The notes beneath the pieces are model-generated. The model had not been told where the DNA came from. It did no database searches and was given only the letters and a program-made list of their open reading frames with translations. The position numbers and the translations under genes are program-made. From the NCBI GenBank assembly GCA_905221325.1, contig CAJNCS010000003.1, forward strand, positions 186,001 through 250,000: 64,000 nucleotides of DNA. Reading direction: 5' to 3'. Each line of letters opens with the position of its first letter. Position 1 is the stretch's first letter. Below are positions 26,601 to 35,329 of this stretch, in pieces. The DNA is from a bacterium. Its GTDB lineage: Bacteria > Bacillota > Bacilli > Lactobacillales > Streptococcaceae.

Positions 26601-27671
26601 ATGAAACGTGAGATTTTACTGGAACGAATCGACAAACTAAAACAAATCATGCCCTGGTATGTTCTGGAATACTACCAATCAAAGCTTGCTGTTCCCTACA
26701 GTTTTACGACCTTGTACGAATACCTCAAGGAATACGATCGTTTTTTCAGCTGGGTTTTGGAATCTGGAATCTCAAATGCGGATAAAATGTCTGATATTCC
26801 TTTATCTGTCTTAGAACATATGACAAAAAAAGACATGGAATCCTTTATCCTATATCTACGAGAACGTCCTTTGCTGAATGCCAATACAACCAAACAAGGT
26901 GTCTCTCAGACGACTATCAATCGGACCTTGTCAGCACTCTCTAGTCTTTACAAGTATCTAACCGAGGAAGTTGAAAACGACCAGGGTGAGCCATATTTTT
27001 ATCGAAATGTAATGAAGAAAGTTTCAACCAAGAAAAAGAAAGAAACTCTTGCTGCCAGAGCTGAAAACATCAAGCAAAAACTCTTTCTAGGTGATGAAAC
27101 AGAAGGTTTTCTAACCTATATCAACCAGGAGTACCCACAACAGCTCTCAAATCGTGCTCTCTCGTCATTCAATAAAAATAAAGAACGTGATTTAGCCATT
27201 ATTGCCCTTCTCTTGGCGTCGGGTGTCCGCCTATCTGAAGCTGTTAATCTGGATCTAAGAGACCTTAATCTCAAAATGATGGTCATTGATGTCACTCGAA
27301 AAGGTGGCAAACGTGACTCGGTCAATGTCGCAGCCTTTGCTAAGCCTTATCTAGAGAATTATCTCGCCATTCGAAATCAACGCTATAAGACGGAAAAGAC
27401 AGATACAGCACTCTTTCTGACCTTATATCGTGGCGTTCCCAATCGTATCGATGCTTCCAGCGTTGAAAAAATGGTTGCTAAGTACTCTGAGGACTTCAAA
27501 GTCCGTGTAACTCCCCACAAACTGCGCCATACGCTAGCAACTAGACTCTATGATGCAACTAAATCGCAAGTTTTGGTTAGCCATCAGCTAGGACATGCCA
27601 GCACACAAGTCACTGACCTCTATACCCATATCGTTAATGATGAGCAAAAGAATGCTTTGGATAGTTTGTGA
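26601..27671 (+). CDS. xerS: Tyrosine recombinase XerS
   Basis: A 356-residue site-specific recombinase that resolves chromosome dimers at dif_SL with FtsK, replacing XerC/XerD in streptococci. The catalytic residues are visible: R in [11 protein letters not shown] in TRKGGKR, H-x-x-R in [12 protein letters not shown] in QLGHAS, and the nucleophile Y in VTDLYTHI. The N-terminal SAM-like DNA-binding domain covers about residues 10 to 150. The RBS is ATGGAGAAAAT. Length equals that of characterised streptococcal XerS. Confidence 0.97.
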   Translation: MKREILLERIDKLKQIMPWYVLEYYQSKLAVPYSFTTLYEYLKEYDRFFSWVLESGISNADKMSDIPLSVLEHMTKKDMESFILYLRERPLLNANTTKQGVSQTTINRTLSALSSLYKYLTEEVENDQGEPYFYRNVMKKVSTKKKKETLAARAENIKQKLFLGDETEGFLTYINQEYPQQLSNRALSSFNKNKERDLAIIALLLASGVRLSEAVNLDLRDLNLKMMVIDVTRKGGKRDSVNVAAFAKPYLENYLAIRNQRYKTEKTDTALFLTLYRGVPNRIDASSVEKMVAKYSEDFKVRVTPHKLRHTLATRLYDATKSQVLVSHQLGHASTQVTDLYTHIVNDEQKNALDSL

Positions 27672-27674
27672 AAT

Positions 27675-27692
27675 ACATAAAATTAATTATGT
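27675..27692. repeat. Palindrome ACATAA-N6-TTATGT, copy 3
   Basis: Starts four bases after the xerS stop codon; the same half-sites and spacing as copies 1 and 2. Confidence 0.55.
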
Positions 27693-27708
27693 AAATTAAA
27701 GATTACTT

Positions 27709-27746
27709 AAAAACGAAAGACCAATTCCTATTATCTTTCGTTTTTT
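27709..27746. terminator. Bidirectional terminator after xerS
   Basis: A 12-bp stem AAAAACGAAAGA / TCTTTCGTTTTT between the convergent xerS and the gene at 27749, with T-runs in both directions. Confidence 0.85.
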
Positions 27747-27748
27747 GT

Positions 27749-28390
27749 TTATTTAAACTCAATCCAGTAGTTACGATGGGGCTCGATTATTACTGGATTA
27801 CCCCAAAAGGCTTTCAGATAAGCTAAATTTGCGTGGCTTACTGGTCTTTTTGCATCATTATATTGCTCAGCGCTCTCTTTAGTTAGAAAGCATTTTACTG
27901 CTTCATAAGAAGTTCCATCAGCTGATTCTCTTTCGATTCCCATATACGAAATTTCGTCACCTTTTTTAAGACTGTCAGTCAACAGTTTACCAATAAAATA
28001 CACTGTCTTATCCTTCATCAGTTCATAAGCTTTACCATTTTCCAGTCGGTTATTTGCTGCAGCGTACATAATACAAAAACTATCAACAATGTCTTTCAAA
28101 GGCATTAAGTCCTCTTTCTTTACTTTGATTTCATCGGGAAGAAGACCACCAATTATAAGATTTTGGAAATAGGCTTGCTGGATTACATTATCTAAAGCCA
28201 TTCCTAAAGGTATTTGAACAACTTGGTATCCTAAAGGCTGCAGCTCTTTATTTTTCTTATCATAATGTTCTTGTGTGATACTTATATTTAAACTTTCTAT
28301 TTGGGAAATTTCTTCATTTCTATAAAAAGCAACAACATTGCGGTCTAACTGTTCAAATAGATTAAGACTTTCTACTGGAATTTCTAACAT
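27749..28390 (-). CDS. Hypothetical protein
   Basis: A soluble protein of 213 residues from the chosen start (220 if started at 28411) that I do not recognise. It is mixed alpha/beta with no membrane segment or obvious motif; the C-terminus GNPVIIEPHRNYWIEF is distinctive. The start at 28390 is preferred because AAAAGGAG lies ten bases upstream and the predicted promoter (-10 at 28423) would begin transcription only about five bases before the ATG at 28411. It forms its own unit between the xerS terminator and a remnant region. Confidence 0.75.
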   Translation of the reverse strand: MLEIPVESLNLFEQLDRNVVAFYRNEEISQIESLNISITQEHYDKKNKELQPLGYQVVQIPLGMALDNVIQQAYFQNLIIGGLLPDEIKVKKEDLMPLKDIVDSFCIMYAAANNRLENGKAYELMKDKTVYFIGKLLTDSLKKGDEISYMGIERESADGTSYEAVKCFLTKESAEQYNDAKRPVSHANLAYLKAFWGNPVIIEPHRNYWIEFK

Positions 28391-28422
28391 TAATGAATAA
28401 CTCCTTTTCATTTTTCCTCTCT

Positions 28423-28450
28423 ATTATACTCTAATCAGCTTGATTATCAA
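28423..28450 (-). promoter_or_regulatory. Promoter of the hypothetical gene at 27749
   Basis: On the - strand TTGATA (28445 to 28450), 16-base spacer, TATAAT (28423 to 28428). Confidence 0.65.
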
Positions 28451-28459
28451 GTCTAAATG

Positions 28460-28496
28460 TAATAAAAGAATCCATCTTAAATGGATTCTTTTATTA
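28460..28496. terminator. Long hairpin terminator of a lost gene
   Basis: A 16-bp perfect stem (TAATAAAAGAATCCAT and its complement) around CTTAA. In the - direction it directly follows the stop codon of the remnant at 28494. Confidence 0.75.
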
Positions 28497-28562
28497 TCCC
28501 ACTACTGCTTCAGCGATTTCTTCACGGCTGATACCAGCGAAGTAGCGTGTAGTATCAATTGT
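28494..28562 (-). pseudogene. C-terminal remnant of a lost protein gene
   Basis: On the - strand 22 codons read TIDTTRYFAGIS then REEIAEAVVG and stop, with codon use and composition of a well-expressed gene end (G+C higher than its surroundings). A stop codon precedes it in frame and no start codon is present, so it is only a tail. A strong terminator follows at once. The parent gene is not recognised. It probably marks a deletion junction between xerS and the MATE gene. Confidence 0.55.
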
Positions 28563-28625
28563 TTAACTACAAGTTTTTGTCTAGAAAGTATTTTACAAAC
28601 TATTTTTCAGAAAAATTTCTAAAAT

Positions 28626-29966
28626 TCAAATCAATTTTTTCATAATCTTTCGTAATCGCCACTCATATAAGATGCCAGAAACAATTAAGCTAACTATTAA
28701 ACCAATCCAGTAAGAATAGGCTCCCAAGGTTGTTACATGATCTAGGAATAAGCCTAATGGAATGGACACAGCCCAGTAAGCAATTACTCCTAGATAGAAG
28801 GGAACAACCGTATCCTTATAGCCTCTGAGAATTCCTTGTAAAGGAGCTGCAACGGTGTCAGCTAGCTGGAAAAATAGACTATAAGTTAGGAAGGTAGATG
28901 TTAGATCAATGAAATCAGGATTATTTCCATATAAACCGGCTACGACATCTCTCAAAATATAGAGAAAGCTCAATGTAAAGCCTGCAAATATCAGTGCTAC
29001 ACAACGTCCAAGTTTGATATAGGTCTTGGCATCATCAAAACGCTTAGCCCCCACCTCATAAGAAACAACGATGGCCATGGCAGAAGAAATACTCATGGGA
29101 AAAGCATACATGAGCGTCGAAAAGTTCATGGCTGACTGGTGACTGGCAATAATCATAGACGAAAACTTAGCCATAATCAAACCAACGACAGAAAAAATAA
29201 TCACCTCAGCAAAAACTGTACCACCGATTGGTAAGCCCAAACGAATCCCTTCTTTGATTTTCACTAGATCAAGTGGAAGTGATTTTTCCAAATGAAACTC
29301 TTTTAACTTTTTCTGATTTAAAAGAATGATGACAGAGATTCCGAGAAGACACCAATAAGCAAGTGAGGTTCCTAGCCCTGCTCCTGCTCCACCTAACTCT
29401 GGAAACCCAAAGGCACCGTAGATCAATAAATAGTTAAATCCACAATTTAAAGGTAGCAATAAGAGCATGAGGTACATAGATAGCTTGGTCAAACCAAGAG
29501 AATCAAGTAGCGATCGGATAACACTAAAGAGCAACAAGGGGATAATTCCGATAGACAAATACCAAAGATAACGAACTGAAACTACCGCTACTTGGGCTTC
29601 TAGTCCGATATGGTTTAAGACTGGAGGCGCTAGAAAAAGCACCATGCCAAGCAAAACCAAAGACAGTCCGAAAGCCAAATAGATAAATTGGAAAAAGTCA
29701 GATGCCACTTCGTTCTTTTTCCCCCGTCCCAGATGATGGCCTATAATGGGAACCATGGCCGAAACAATCCCTGTTAAAAAAGTAAAGAAAGGATTCCATA
29801 GACTCGTTGCAGTTGATACTCCCGCCAAGTCCATAGTATTGTACTGCCCCGTCATGGTTGTATCAACAAAAGAGGCAGAATAATTGGCAAACTGATAAAT
29901 CAGGATAGGGAAAAATATCTTAAGAAATAAGACAAACTTATCTTTAAATTGATGGGTTGGATACAT
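28626..29966 (-). CDS. MATE-family multidrug/Na+ exporter
   Basis: A 446-residue membrane protein with 12 predicted helices in two homologous halves, typical of the MATE family (NorM/DinF-like). Family hallmarks are SFVDTTMTGQY in helix 1-2 and the IGHHLGRGKKNE loop, with the repeated GAKR-type loop in the second half. It exports cationic drugs or other organic compounds using an ion gradient. It lies 41 bases downstream of pyrC on the same strand and may be read through from it. Confidence 0.9.
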   Translation of the reverse strand: MYPTHQFKDKFVLFLKIFFPILIYQFANYSASFVDTTMTGQYNTMDLAGVSTATSLWNPFFTFLTGIVSAMVPIIGHHLGRGKKNEVASDFFQFIYLAFGLSLVLLGMVLFLAPPVLNHIGLEAQVAVVSVRYLWYLSIGIIPLLLFSVIRSLLDSLGLTKLSMYLMLLLLPLNCGFNYLLIYGAFGFPELGGAGAGLGTSLAYWCLLGISVIILLNQKKLKEFHLEKSLPLDLVKIKEGIRLGLPIGGTVFAEVIIFSVVGLIMAKFSSMIIASHQSAMNFSTLMYAFPMSISSAMAIVVSYEVGAKRFDDAKTYIKLGRCVALIFAGFTLSFLYILRDVVAGLYGNNPDFIDLTSTFLTYSLFFQLADTVAAPLQGILRGYKDTVVPFYLGVIAYWAVSIPLGLFLDHVTTLGAYSYWIGLIVSLIVSGILYEWRLRKIMKKLI

Positions 29967-30007
29967 ATACGCTCTCTATTCTTATAGTTTATAGAGCAGA
30001 GTCCCAC

Positions 30008-31276
30008 CTAGTTTTGGTAGACGATTTGTCCCTTACAGATAGTATATTTGACCTGCCCTTTTAAGGTTTCCCCGATAAATGGAGAATTTGATGATTTTGA
30101 AGCGAAGTTTGGACCAACAGTCCGATCAGCCTTAGCGTCAAAGATAGTGATATCTGCTGGACCATTTTCAGCCAAGTAGCCTGCTTCAAAGTTGTAAAGT
30201 TTGGCTGGATTGACAGTCATTTTTTCTAGCAATTCCATTAAGCTTAGCTCACCAGCTTCCACCAAATAAGTTAAGCCGAGAGATAGAGAGGTTTCCAAGC
30301 CAGTCATACCAGATGGCGCTTTGGTGATATCTTCTATATTTTTCTCATCTGCATGGTGAGGCGCGTGGTCCGTTGCGATAACTGTGATAACACCTGACTT
30401 GAGACCTTCGATAACAGCACGACGGTCTGATTCCAAACGAAGCGGCGGATTCATTTTGGCATTGCTACCTTGAGTTAAAAGAAGAGTTTCTGTCTTAGAA
30501 AAATGTTGTGGTGCCACTTCCGCTGTGACTTGGGCCCCCAAACCTTGAGCAAACTCTACTACCTTGACACTTTCTTCCTTAGACAAATGCTGGATGTGAA
30601 CATGAGCCTTAGTTGCATAGGCAATCATGACATCACGCGCAATCATAGCATATTCTGCTACCCCTGTCGCACCACAGATCTTGAAGTGGTCTTTAGCGAT
30701 GTTTTCGTTAAAGCCAAGAATTCCATTCAAACCTGGATCTTCCTCATGAAGACTGATAAAGGTATTAAGCTTTTTGGCTTCTTCCATGGCTTCCTTGACA
30801 ACCTTACTGCTTTCAAGCGGGATACCATCATCAGAGAAACCAACCGCACCAGCTTCTAAAAGTGCCTTAAAGTCAGTCAAGTCTTTACCATTAAAGTTCT
30901 TGGTAATAGTTGCAACCGTTTTGACGTTAATCTTTTCCTTGGCAGCAGACTGGAGAACTTCTTGCAAAGTCTCTACGTCTGAGATGGTTGGATTGGTATT
31001 AGCCATCATGACAACCGTTGTAAAACCACCTGCAGCGGCTGCTAGAGAACCAGTATGGATATCTTCCTTGTGGGTCTGACCAGGTTCACGAAAATGAACA
31101 TGAATATCCACGAGTCCAGGCGCAACTACAAGACCAGTAGCATCAAGCACCTCTGCTCCTTCCTCTTTGATGTCAGGGGCAATTTTGACAATTTTCCCAT
31201 CTTGGACCAAAACATCACACACTTGATCCAAACCAGACTTGGGATCAATTACACGACCGTTTTTGATTAATAACAT
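30008..31276 (-). CDS. pyrC: Dihydroorotase
   Basis: A 422-residue class I (amidohydrolase) dihydroorotase for de novo pyrimidine synthesis. Metal-binding motifs are [16 protein letters not shown] (near residue 58), the second-metal histidine regions SLHEED and HIQHLS, and ATDHAPHH near residue 305 with the catalytic Asp. It is the third gene of ung-mutX-pyrC, 12 bases after mutX, and no other pyr gene is nearby. Confidence 0.96.
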   Translation of the reverse strand: MLLIKNGRVIDPKSGLDQVCDVLVQDGKIVKIAPDIKEEGAEVLDATGLVVAPGLVDIHVHFREPGQTHKEDIHTGSLAAAAGGFTTVVMMANTNPTISDVETLQEVLQSAAKEKINVKTVATITKNFNGKDLTDFKALLEAGAVGFSDDGIPLESSKVVKEAMEEAKKLNTFISLHEEDPGLNGILGFNENIAKDHFKICGATGVAEYAMIARDVMIAYATKAHVHIQHLSKEESVKVVEFAQGLGAQVTAEVAPQHFSKTETLLLTQGSNAKMNPPLRLESDRRAVIEGLKSGVITVIATDHAPHHADEKNIEDITKAPSGMTGLETSLSLGLTYLVEAGELSLMELLEKMTVNPAKLYNFEAGYLAENGPADITIFDAKADRTVGPNFASKSSNSPFIGETLKGQVKYTICKGQIVYQN

Positions 31277-31288
31277 CTGCTTTCTCCT

Positions 31289-31753
31289 TTATTCATAGAA
31301 ATCAACTTGGGTATCCAACAATTTATCCCCATCATAAACAAACTTGGCTGAAAAGAAGGGTTTGTCCTCTAAAAGCCACTCAACAAAGGTGTGGTCACCT
31401 TCCCAAGTTGGCTTGCTCAAAACTTCATCATAGGGAACCCATTCCAGCGTCCCCTCGTTGCAGTCAATCAAGTCACCCTCAAACTCTGTCACCTTAAAAA
31501 CATAGGTGTACCAGTCTAAATCTGGTGTAAATTCTGGAAAAGTGATAACGCCTTTTAGAACCGGCTTGGCTTTGAGCCCTGTTTCTTCGAGGATTTCACG
31601 GGCCGCGCATTCCTGAGGTGTCTCTCCTCGCTCTAGCTTACCACCCACGCCAATCCATTTGCCTTCGTGGACATCATTAGGCTTCTTATTACGATGGAGC
31701 ATGAGCAGTTCTTTTCCGTTATCAATGTAGCAAATCGTCGCTAACTGAGGCAT
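31289..31753 (-). CDS. mutX: 8-oxo-dGTP diphosphatase MutX (Nudix)
   Basis: A 154-residue Nudix hydrolase that removes oxidised dGTP from the nucleotide pool and prevents A-to-C transversions. The Nudix box runs from GGKLERGE through REILEETG at about residues 37 to 59. Length and N-terminus match pneumococcal MutX. It starts nine bases after ung on the same strand, a pairing of two mutation-avoidance genes useful in a peroxide-producing streptococcus. Confidence 0.95.
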   Translation of the reverse strand: MPQLATICYIDNGKELLMLHRNKKPNDVHEGKWIGVGGKLERGETPQECAAREILEETGLKAKPVLKGVITFPEFTPDLDWYTYVFKVTEFEGDLIDCNEGTLEWVPYDEVLSKPTWEGDHTFVEWLLEDKPFFSAKFVYDGDKLLDTQVDFYE

Positions 31754-31762
31754 ATTTTCTCC

Positions 31763-32416
31763 TTATCTAAGCCAATCGATTGGCTCTTGTCCTGTCTCTT
31801 TTAAGAATGCATTAGCCTTAGAAAAAGGCTTAGAACCCCAAAATCCTCTGTAAACAGATAACGGACTAGGATGTGCTGAGTCGATAATCAAGTGGTGAGA
31901 ATTGGTAACCAAGGCCTTCTTCTTGCGTGCATAAGCGCCCCAGAGTACAAAGACTACAGGTCTGTCTAGATTATTAACAACCTGAATCACTGCATCTGTA
32001 AAGGGCTCCCAAATCTGCCCAGCATGACCGTTTGCCTGCCCAGCAGGAACGGTTAAACAAGCATTGAGAAGTAAAACTCCTTGCTCAGCCCAAGCAGTTA
32101 AATCATGGGATTTCTTAACGCCGATGTCATCTGACAATTCTTTCAAGATATTTTGCAAGGACGGTGGCGCTGGAATAGCATCGGGTACAGAAAAACTCAA
32201 ACCCTGCGCTTGACCTGGCCCGTGATAGGGGTCTTGCCCTAGAATCACCACCTTAACCTCTTCCAGATGAGTAGTCAAGAGAGCCTGAAAAACCTTTTCC
32301 TTAGGTGGATAAACAGTTCCCTGAGCATAGACCTGCTCCATAAATTGATTGATTTTCCCAAAATAACCCTCAGGTAATTGCTCCTTAATCAAAGCATGCC
32401 AAGATGAGTGTTGCAT
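31763..32416 (-). CDS. ung: Uracil-DNA glycosylase
   Basis: A 217-residue family 1 uracil-DNA glycosylase. Motif I is [17 protein letters not shown] near residue 60 with the catalytic Asp, and the C-terminal loop is [11 protein letters not shown] with the catalytic His. The start at 32416 was chosen because AAGGAG lies eight bases upstream; an ATG at 32431 is further up but overlaps this RBS. It heads the ung-mutX-pyrC unit, with an extended -10 at 32445. Confidence 0.95.
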   Translation of the reverse strand: MQHSSWHALIKEQLPEGYFGKINQFMEQVYAQGTVYPPKEKVFQALLTTHLEEVKVVILGQDPYHGPGQAQGLSFSVPDAIPAPPSLQNILKELSDDIGVKKSHDLTAWAEQGVLLLNACLTVPAGQANGHAGQIWEPFTDAVIQVVNNLDRPVVFVLWGAYARKKKALVTNSHHLIIDSAHPSPLSVYRGFWGSKPFSKANAFLKETGQEPIDWLR

Positions 32417-32444
32417 CGCCAACTCCTTCATTTTTACTGCCTCT

Positions 32445-32479
32445 ATTATAGCAAAAAGTGGCTATCTAAACCACTTTTT
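32445..32479 (-). promoter_or_regulatory. Compact terminator-promoter block: end of yjjG-like gene, start of ung
   Basis: AAAAAGTGG / CCACTTTTT (32453 to 32479) forms a hairpin over the stop of the gene at 32478. Directly after it on the - strand is TG-C-TATAAT (-10 at 32445 to 32450), the ung promoter. Confidence 0.65.
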
Positions 32480-33170
32480 ACAGTTTATCTAAACAATCCA
32501 GCAAGTCTTGATAAGAATGGACTTTATAAGTTGGCTGGGCTTGCGTGTGATTTTCGAGGTAATGAGGGTTAAACCAGATTGTATCAATTCCTGCATTCAC
32601 TCCGCCTTGAATATCAGCCGTTAGGGAATCTCCAATCATAACCGTCTTTTCTTTGCTGAAATCTGCAATCTGTTGACCGATTTTTTCATAGAATAGTGCA
32701 TCAGGTTTTTGCGTTTGCAACTGTTCAGAGATAAAGACTTGATTGAAATAGGGAGCCAGACCAGATTGAGCCAAACGTCCTGTCTGAATGGCAGTAATCC
32801 CATTTGTCGCAGCGTATAGCTCATAATCTCCCTCGATGAGGCTATCCAAGAGTTCATGAGCGCCTGAAAAAATTTGCCCCTGCTGAGCGAGGTAAAATTG
32901 GTAACGCTGGGCAAGTAACCTACCGTCTTTCTTCAGTCCAAAATGAGCAAATAAACGAGAAAAGCGCGTGTTAACCAAGTCTTGTTTACTAATTTTCTTT
33001 TGCTCCAAGTCCTTCCAGAGAGCCTTGTTCATAGGAACGTAATAGTCTTTATAGGCTTGAATGTCCGTAACTCCTTCTTCCTTTAGAAGTTGCGTCAGTG
33101 CCACATCCTCAGCAGTATCAAAATCAAGCAAGGTGTGGTCGAGGTCGAAGAGTAGAAATTTGTAGGGCAT
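32478..33170 (-). CDS. HAD-family nucleotidase (YjjG-like)
   Basis: A 230-residue HAD-superfamily hydrolase of the YjjG / pyrimidine 5'-nucleotidase group. Motif I is LFDLDHTLLDF at residues 7 to 17 (His in place of the usual Gly), motif II is AATNG, and motif IV is VMIGDSLTADIQGG near residue 175. YjjG homologues clean up non-canonical pyrimidine nucleotides. It lies upstream of ung on the same strand and is separated by a terminator. Confidence 0.88.
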   Translation of the reverse strand: MPYKFLLFDLDHTLLDFDTAEDVALTQLLKEEGVTDIQAYKDYYVPMNKALWKDLEQKKISKQDLVNTRFSRLFAHFGLKKDGRLLAQRYQFYLAQQGQIFSGAHELLDSLIEGDYELYAATNGITAIQTGRLAQSGLAPYFNQVFISEQLQTQKPDALFYEKIGQQIADFSKEKTVMIGDSLTADIQGGVNAGIDTIWFNPHYLENHTQAQPTYKVHSYQDLLDCLDKL

Positions 33171-33200
33171 TAAGTTTCCTTTCTGAGTGAAAATAAGTCG

Positions 33201-33812
33201 CTAGTATTTATTTGGAAAATATTCTTTTCCCAACTGCCATAAATACTGATCAATTTCTTTAAGATTAAATTCTTCTAATCCGTAGTATTCTCTAAAAGCA
33301 ATAATTATATTTTTAAATTTTTGATAATCTTTTAGGTCTGAATTCTTAAATTTAGAAAATTTATCTGTTTTTCTAAAGTATTTCAATACCTTTTCTACAT
33401 AGCTATCATAAATAGGGTATTCTTTAGGATTATGATGGGAACAGTATTTAGTAGAAAAAGAATAGAACTTTCTAGTTACTCCATTGATTGTAACATTTTG
33501 AATTTCATTGACTAAAGTTACATCACCTTGTCTCAACCTCTCGTCAATTTTAAGACTCAGTATATGTTCTGCAACTGGATAAACTGAGAAAATATTTGTA
33601 CTATAAAAATCATTCAACGTAGCAACCTTTAATAAGATGTCAGAAATTTCTTCGTTACTTGGTAACAGCTCAAAAAATAATTTATCTAAAGCATCTTCTT
33701 GTAACCCATAATTTTTAAGGTTTTTCCACGATTTCAAGTATTTTTCTACTTCACTGGCTGACGGTTTAGAAATAACAATATCTGATTTCTGTTTTCTAGA
33801 GTTTATTTGCAT
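33201..33812 (-). CDS. Hypothetical protein, possibly OGG/HhH-GPD-like
   Basis: A 203-residue, lysine-rich soluble protein. Residues near 120 to 140 (FSTKYCSHHNPKEYPIYDSYV) and the C-terminal LKEIDQYLWQLGK resemble a widespread family annotated as having an 8-oxoguanine glycosylase-like fold. I cannot see a complete helix-hairpin-helix-GPD with its lysine and aspartate, so activity is not claimed. It has its own extended -10 at 33857 and is AT-rich compared with ung and pyrC, suggesting later acquisition. Confidence 0.72.
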   Translation of the reverse strand: MQINSRKQKSDIVISKPSASEVEKYLKSWKNLKNYGLQEDALDKLFFELLPSNEEISDILLKVATLNDFYSTNIFSVYPVAEHILSLKIDERLRQGDVTLVNEIQNVTINGVTRKFYSFSTKYCSHHNPKEYPIYDSYVEKVLKYFRKTDKFSKFKNSDLKDYQKFKNIIIAFREYYGLEEFNLKEIDQYLWQLGKEYFPNKY

Positions 33813-33856
33813 ACTTATCTCACTTTAAGTAGTTGTTTTAAAAATTTAATAGCTTA

Positions 33857-33865
33857 ATTATAGCA
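33857..33865 (-). promoter_or_regulatory. Extended -10 promoter of the 203-aa gene
   Basis: On the - strand TG-C-TATAAT, about 45 bases upstream of the ATG at 33812. Confidence 0.6.
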
Positions 33866-33900
33866 TATTGTAAAATGAATTACTAAACTCTTCATTTCTC

Positions 33901-34404
33901 TTACCCCAACTCCTTGGCTATTCTGCTTTTTTCAAGTTTTCCCTTTGCAATTCGTTTCCATAAAACAAGTGGATTCAAGCTATAAGATAGGCGTACGAGG
34001 AAATAATTAACCCATTCGATAAGGGCAAAAAGTTGTATCAACGTGGCTAAGATAGCCACTTGGACACTCTGTGTGTTCCAGACAATAAAAGGAAAGCCTA
34101 AAATAAGTAAAACGAGGTCTAGTATTCTGAGCCCACCATATATTCTAGGGACATTTACACTTCCGAACTGGGGATTCGACAGTCTTCTAATCAAAATTGC
34201 CCAATAGATTGAACCTTGAAGCAATATAAATGTCAGTAAAGACAAAGGATAGAGAATGGAGACTAGATTCCTCCAATCACCAAGCCGATTTTTCAAAAGG
34301 AAAAAACAAAACCAAATAGATAGGACGGCTGTGAACTCTCCCAAACAGAGGGACACCAACTCTTTTCTAACTTTCTCTTTTTGTATGTTCATCATTTTCC
34401 CCAT
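33901..34404 (-). CDS. Hypothetical membrane protein
   Basis: A protein of about 167 residues with four predicted membrane helices (roughly residues 20 to 37, 50 to 70, 92 to 108 and 115 to 135), a basic N-terminus and a basic C-terminal tail. I do not recognise the family. The start may be one of the later ATGs at 34395 or 34392, which stand after GGGGA. A -10 like TATAAT is present at 34433. The 244 bases upstream, to 34648, contain no gene that I can support. Confidence 0.7.
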   Translation of the reverse strand: MGKMMNIQKEKVRKELVSLCLGEFTAVLSIWFCFFLLKNRLGDWRNLVSILYPLSLLTFILLQGSIYWAILIRRLSNPQFGSVNVPRIYGGLRILDLVLLILGFPFIVWNTQSVQVAILATLIQLFALIEWVNYFLVRLSYSLNPLVLWKRIAKGKLEKSRIAKELG

Positions 34405-34648
34405 CTATCTATCATCCTATATCAGAATTAAGCTATTATAAGTATCAAACAGCTCAATCCCTTTAATATCAGTGTAATTCTAAACTTAGAATTGCATTTA
34501 TATATATGTTTTGGATCTATTCTAAGTCTATGATAGCCTTAAATTTTAATTTTTGAAGGATTCTAAAGCTAGAATGGCTCTAAAATCACGAGAACAAAGC
34601 TACTCGAAGCTCAGAAGACTTTTTTTCTAAACTTCATACGTACTTTAA

Positions 34649-35191
34649 CTAGTGGCACTTACAATTTTTCTGATGAGCTTTGAGTTTTTTCAGAGCCCAG
34701 TCATAGTGGCTGGAGGTGCTACTAACAAAGTAGGAACCTAGACTTGTCCCTCCCGTCCACTTATAGATACCTTTTGTGAACAATTCGTCATTGCTAAAGT
34801 CTTCCAACAACTCTAAAACCTCCTTATGCGATTGCTCTAGTAGCCTAGTCGCTTCTTCTAAAGAAGTTTTCTGGTGCTTCTTCCAAATAGCGACATTCAT
34901 TTCCCCATAAGTTTTCCAATTATAAGGTTCAGGGAGAAAAGGTCTTTCATGACCCTTTTGATTGGAATGTACCCAAGTTAAAAGTAACTGCTGCCATTCG
35001 TAGAGATGGATCAGGACATCCCGTAAATTTTTATCTCTTTTCCAGTGAGCTTCTTTTTTCTTTTGGTCTTTTGAAAAATCAAAAGGAGTCTGTAGTTCCT
35101 CTTCACTTAATTTAGATATAAAGTGATTGAGCTTTTCATAGTTTTCCTTAGAGGCTAGCACTAATTCCTCTTTCGTTTTTGGTCTAGGCAT
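34649..35191 (-). CDS. ClbS/DfsB-family four-helix protein
   Basis: A 180-residue protein of the ClbS/DfsB family (DinB-like four-helix bundle, formerly DUF1706). Family features are the N-terminal PRPKTKEELVLASKENYEKL, R-D-V-L-I-H-L-Y-E-W with the conserved His, and the C-terminal SSTSSHYDWALKKLK. ClbS of E. coli protects against colibactin by opening its cyclopropane; most relatives are uncharacterised. It is monocistronic here. Confidence 0.88.
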   Translation of the reverse strand: MPRPKTKEELVLASKENYEKLNHFISKLSEEELQTPFDFSKDQKKKEAHWKRDKNLRDVLIHLYEWQQLLLTWVHSNQKGHERPFLPEPYNWKTYGEMNVAIWKKHQKTSLEEATRLLEQSHKEVLELLEDFSNDELFTKGIYKWTGGTSLGSYFVSSTSSHYDWALKKLKAHQKNCKCH

Positions 35192-35329
35192 AGGAGTTCT
35201 CCCTTCATTTTCTAGTAGCTTGAGGTGTTTTCTTACTTCATTATACCATAATCAAAAAACAGTTCTTCATTTTACGAACAACTGCTTTTACTGGCTAATT
35301 TTTAAAGTTTAAGAGCATCCCTAGTTCTG

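Noticed and set aside
28440..28622. 60-codon + strand frame after the hypothetical gene
   Set aside because: It is the complement of the terminator and of the C-terminal remnant read from the - strand.
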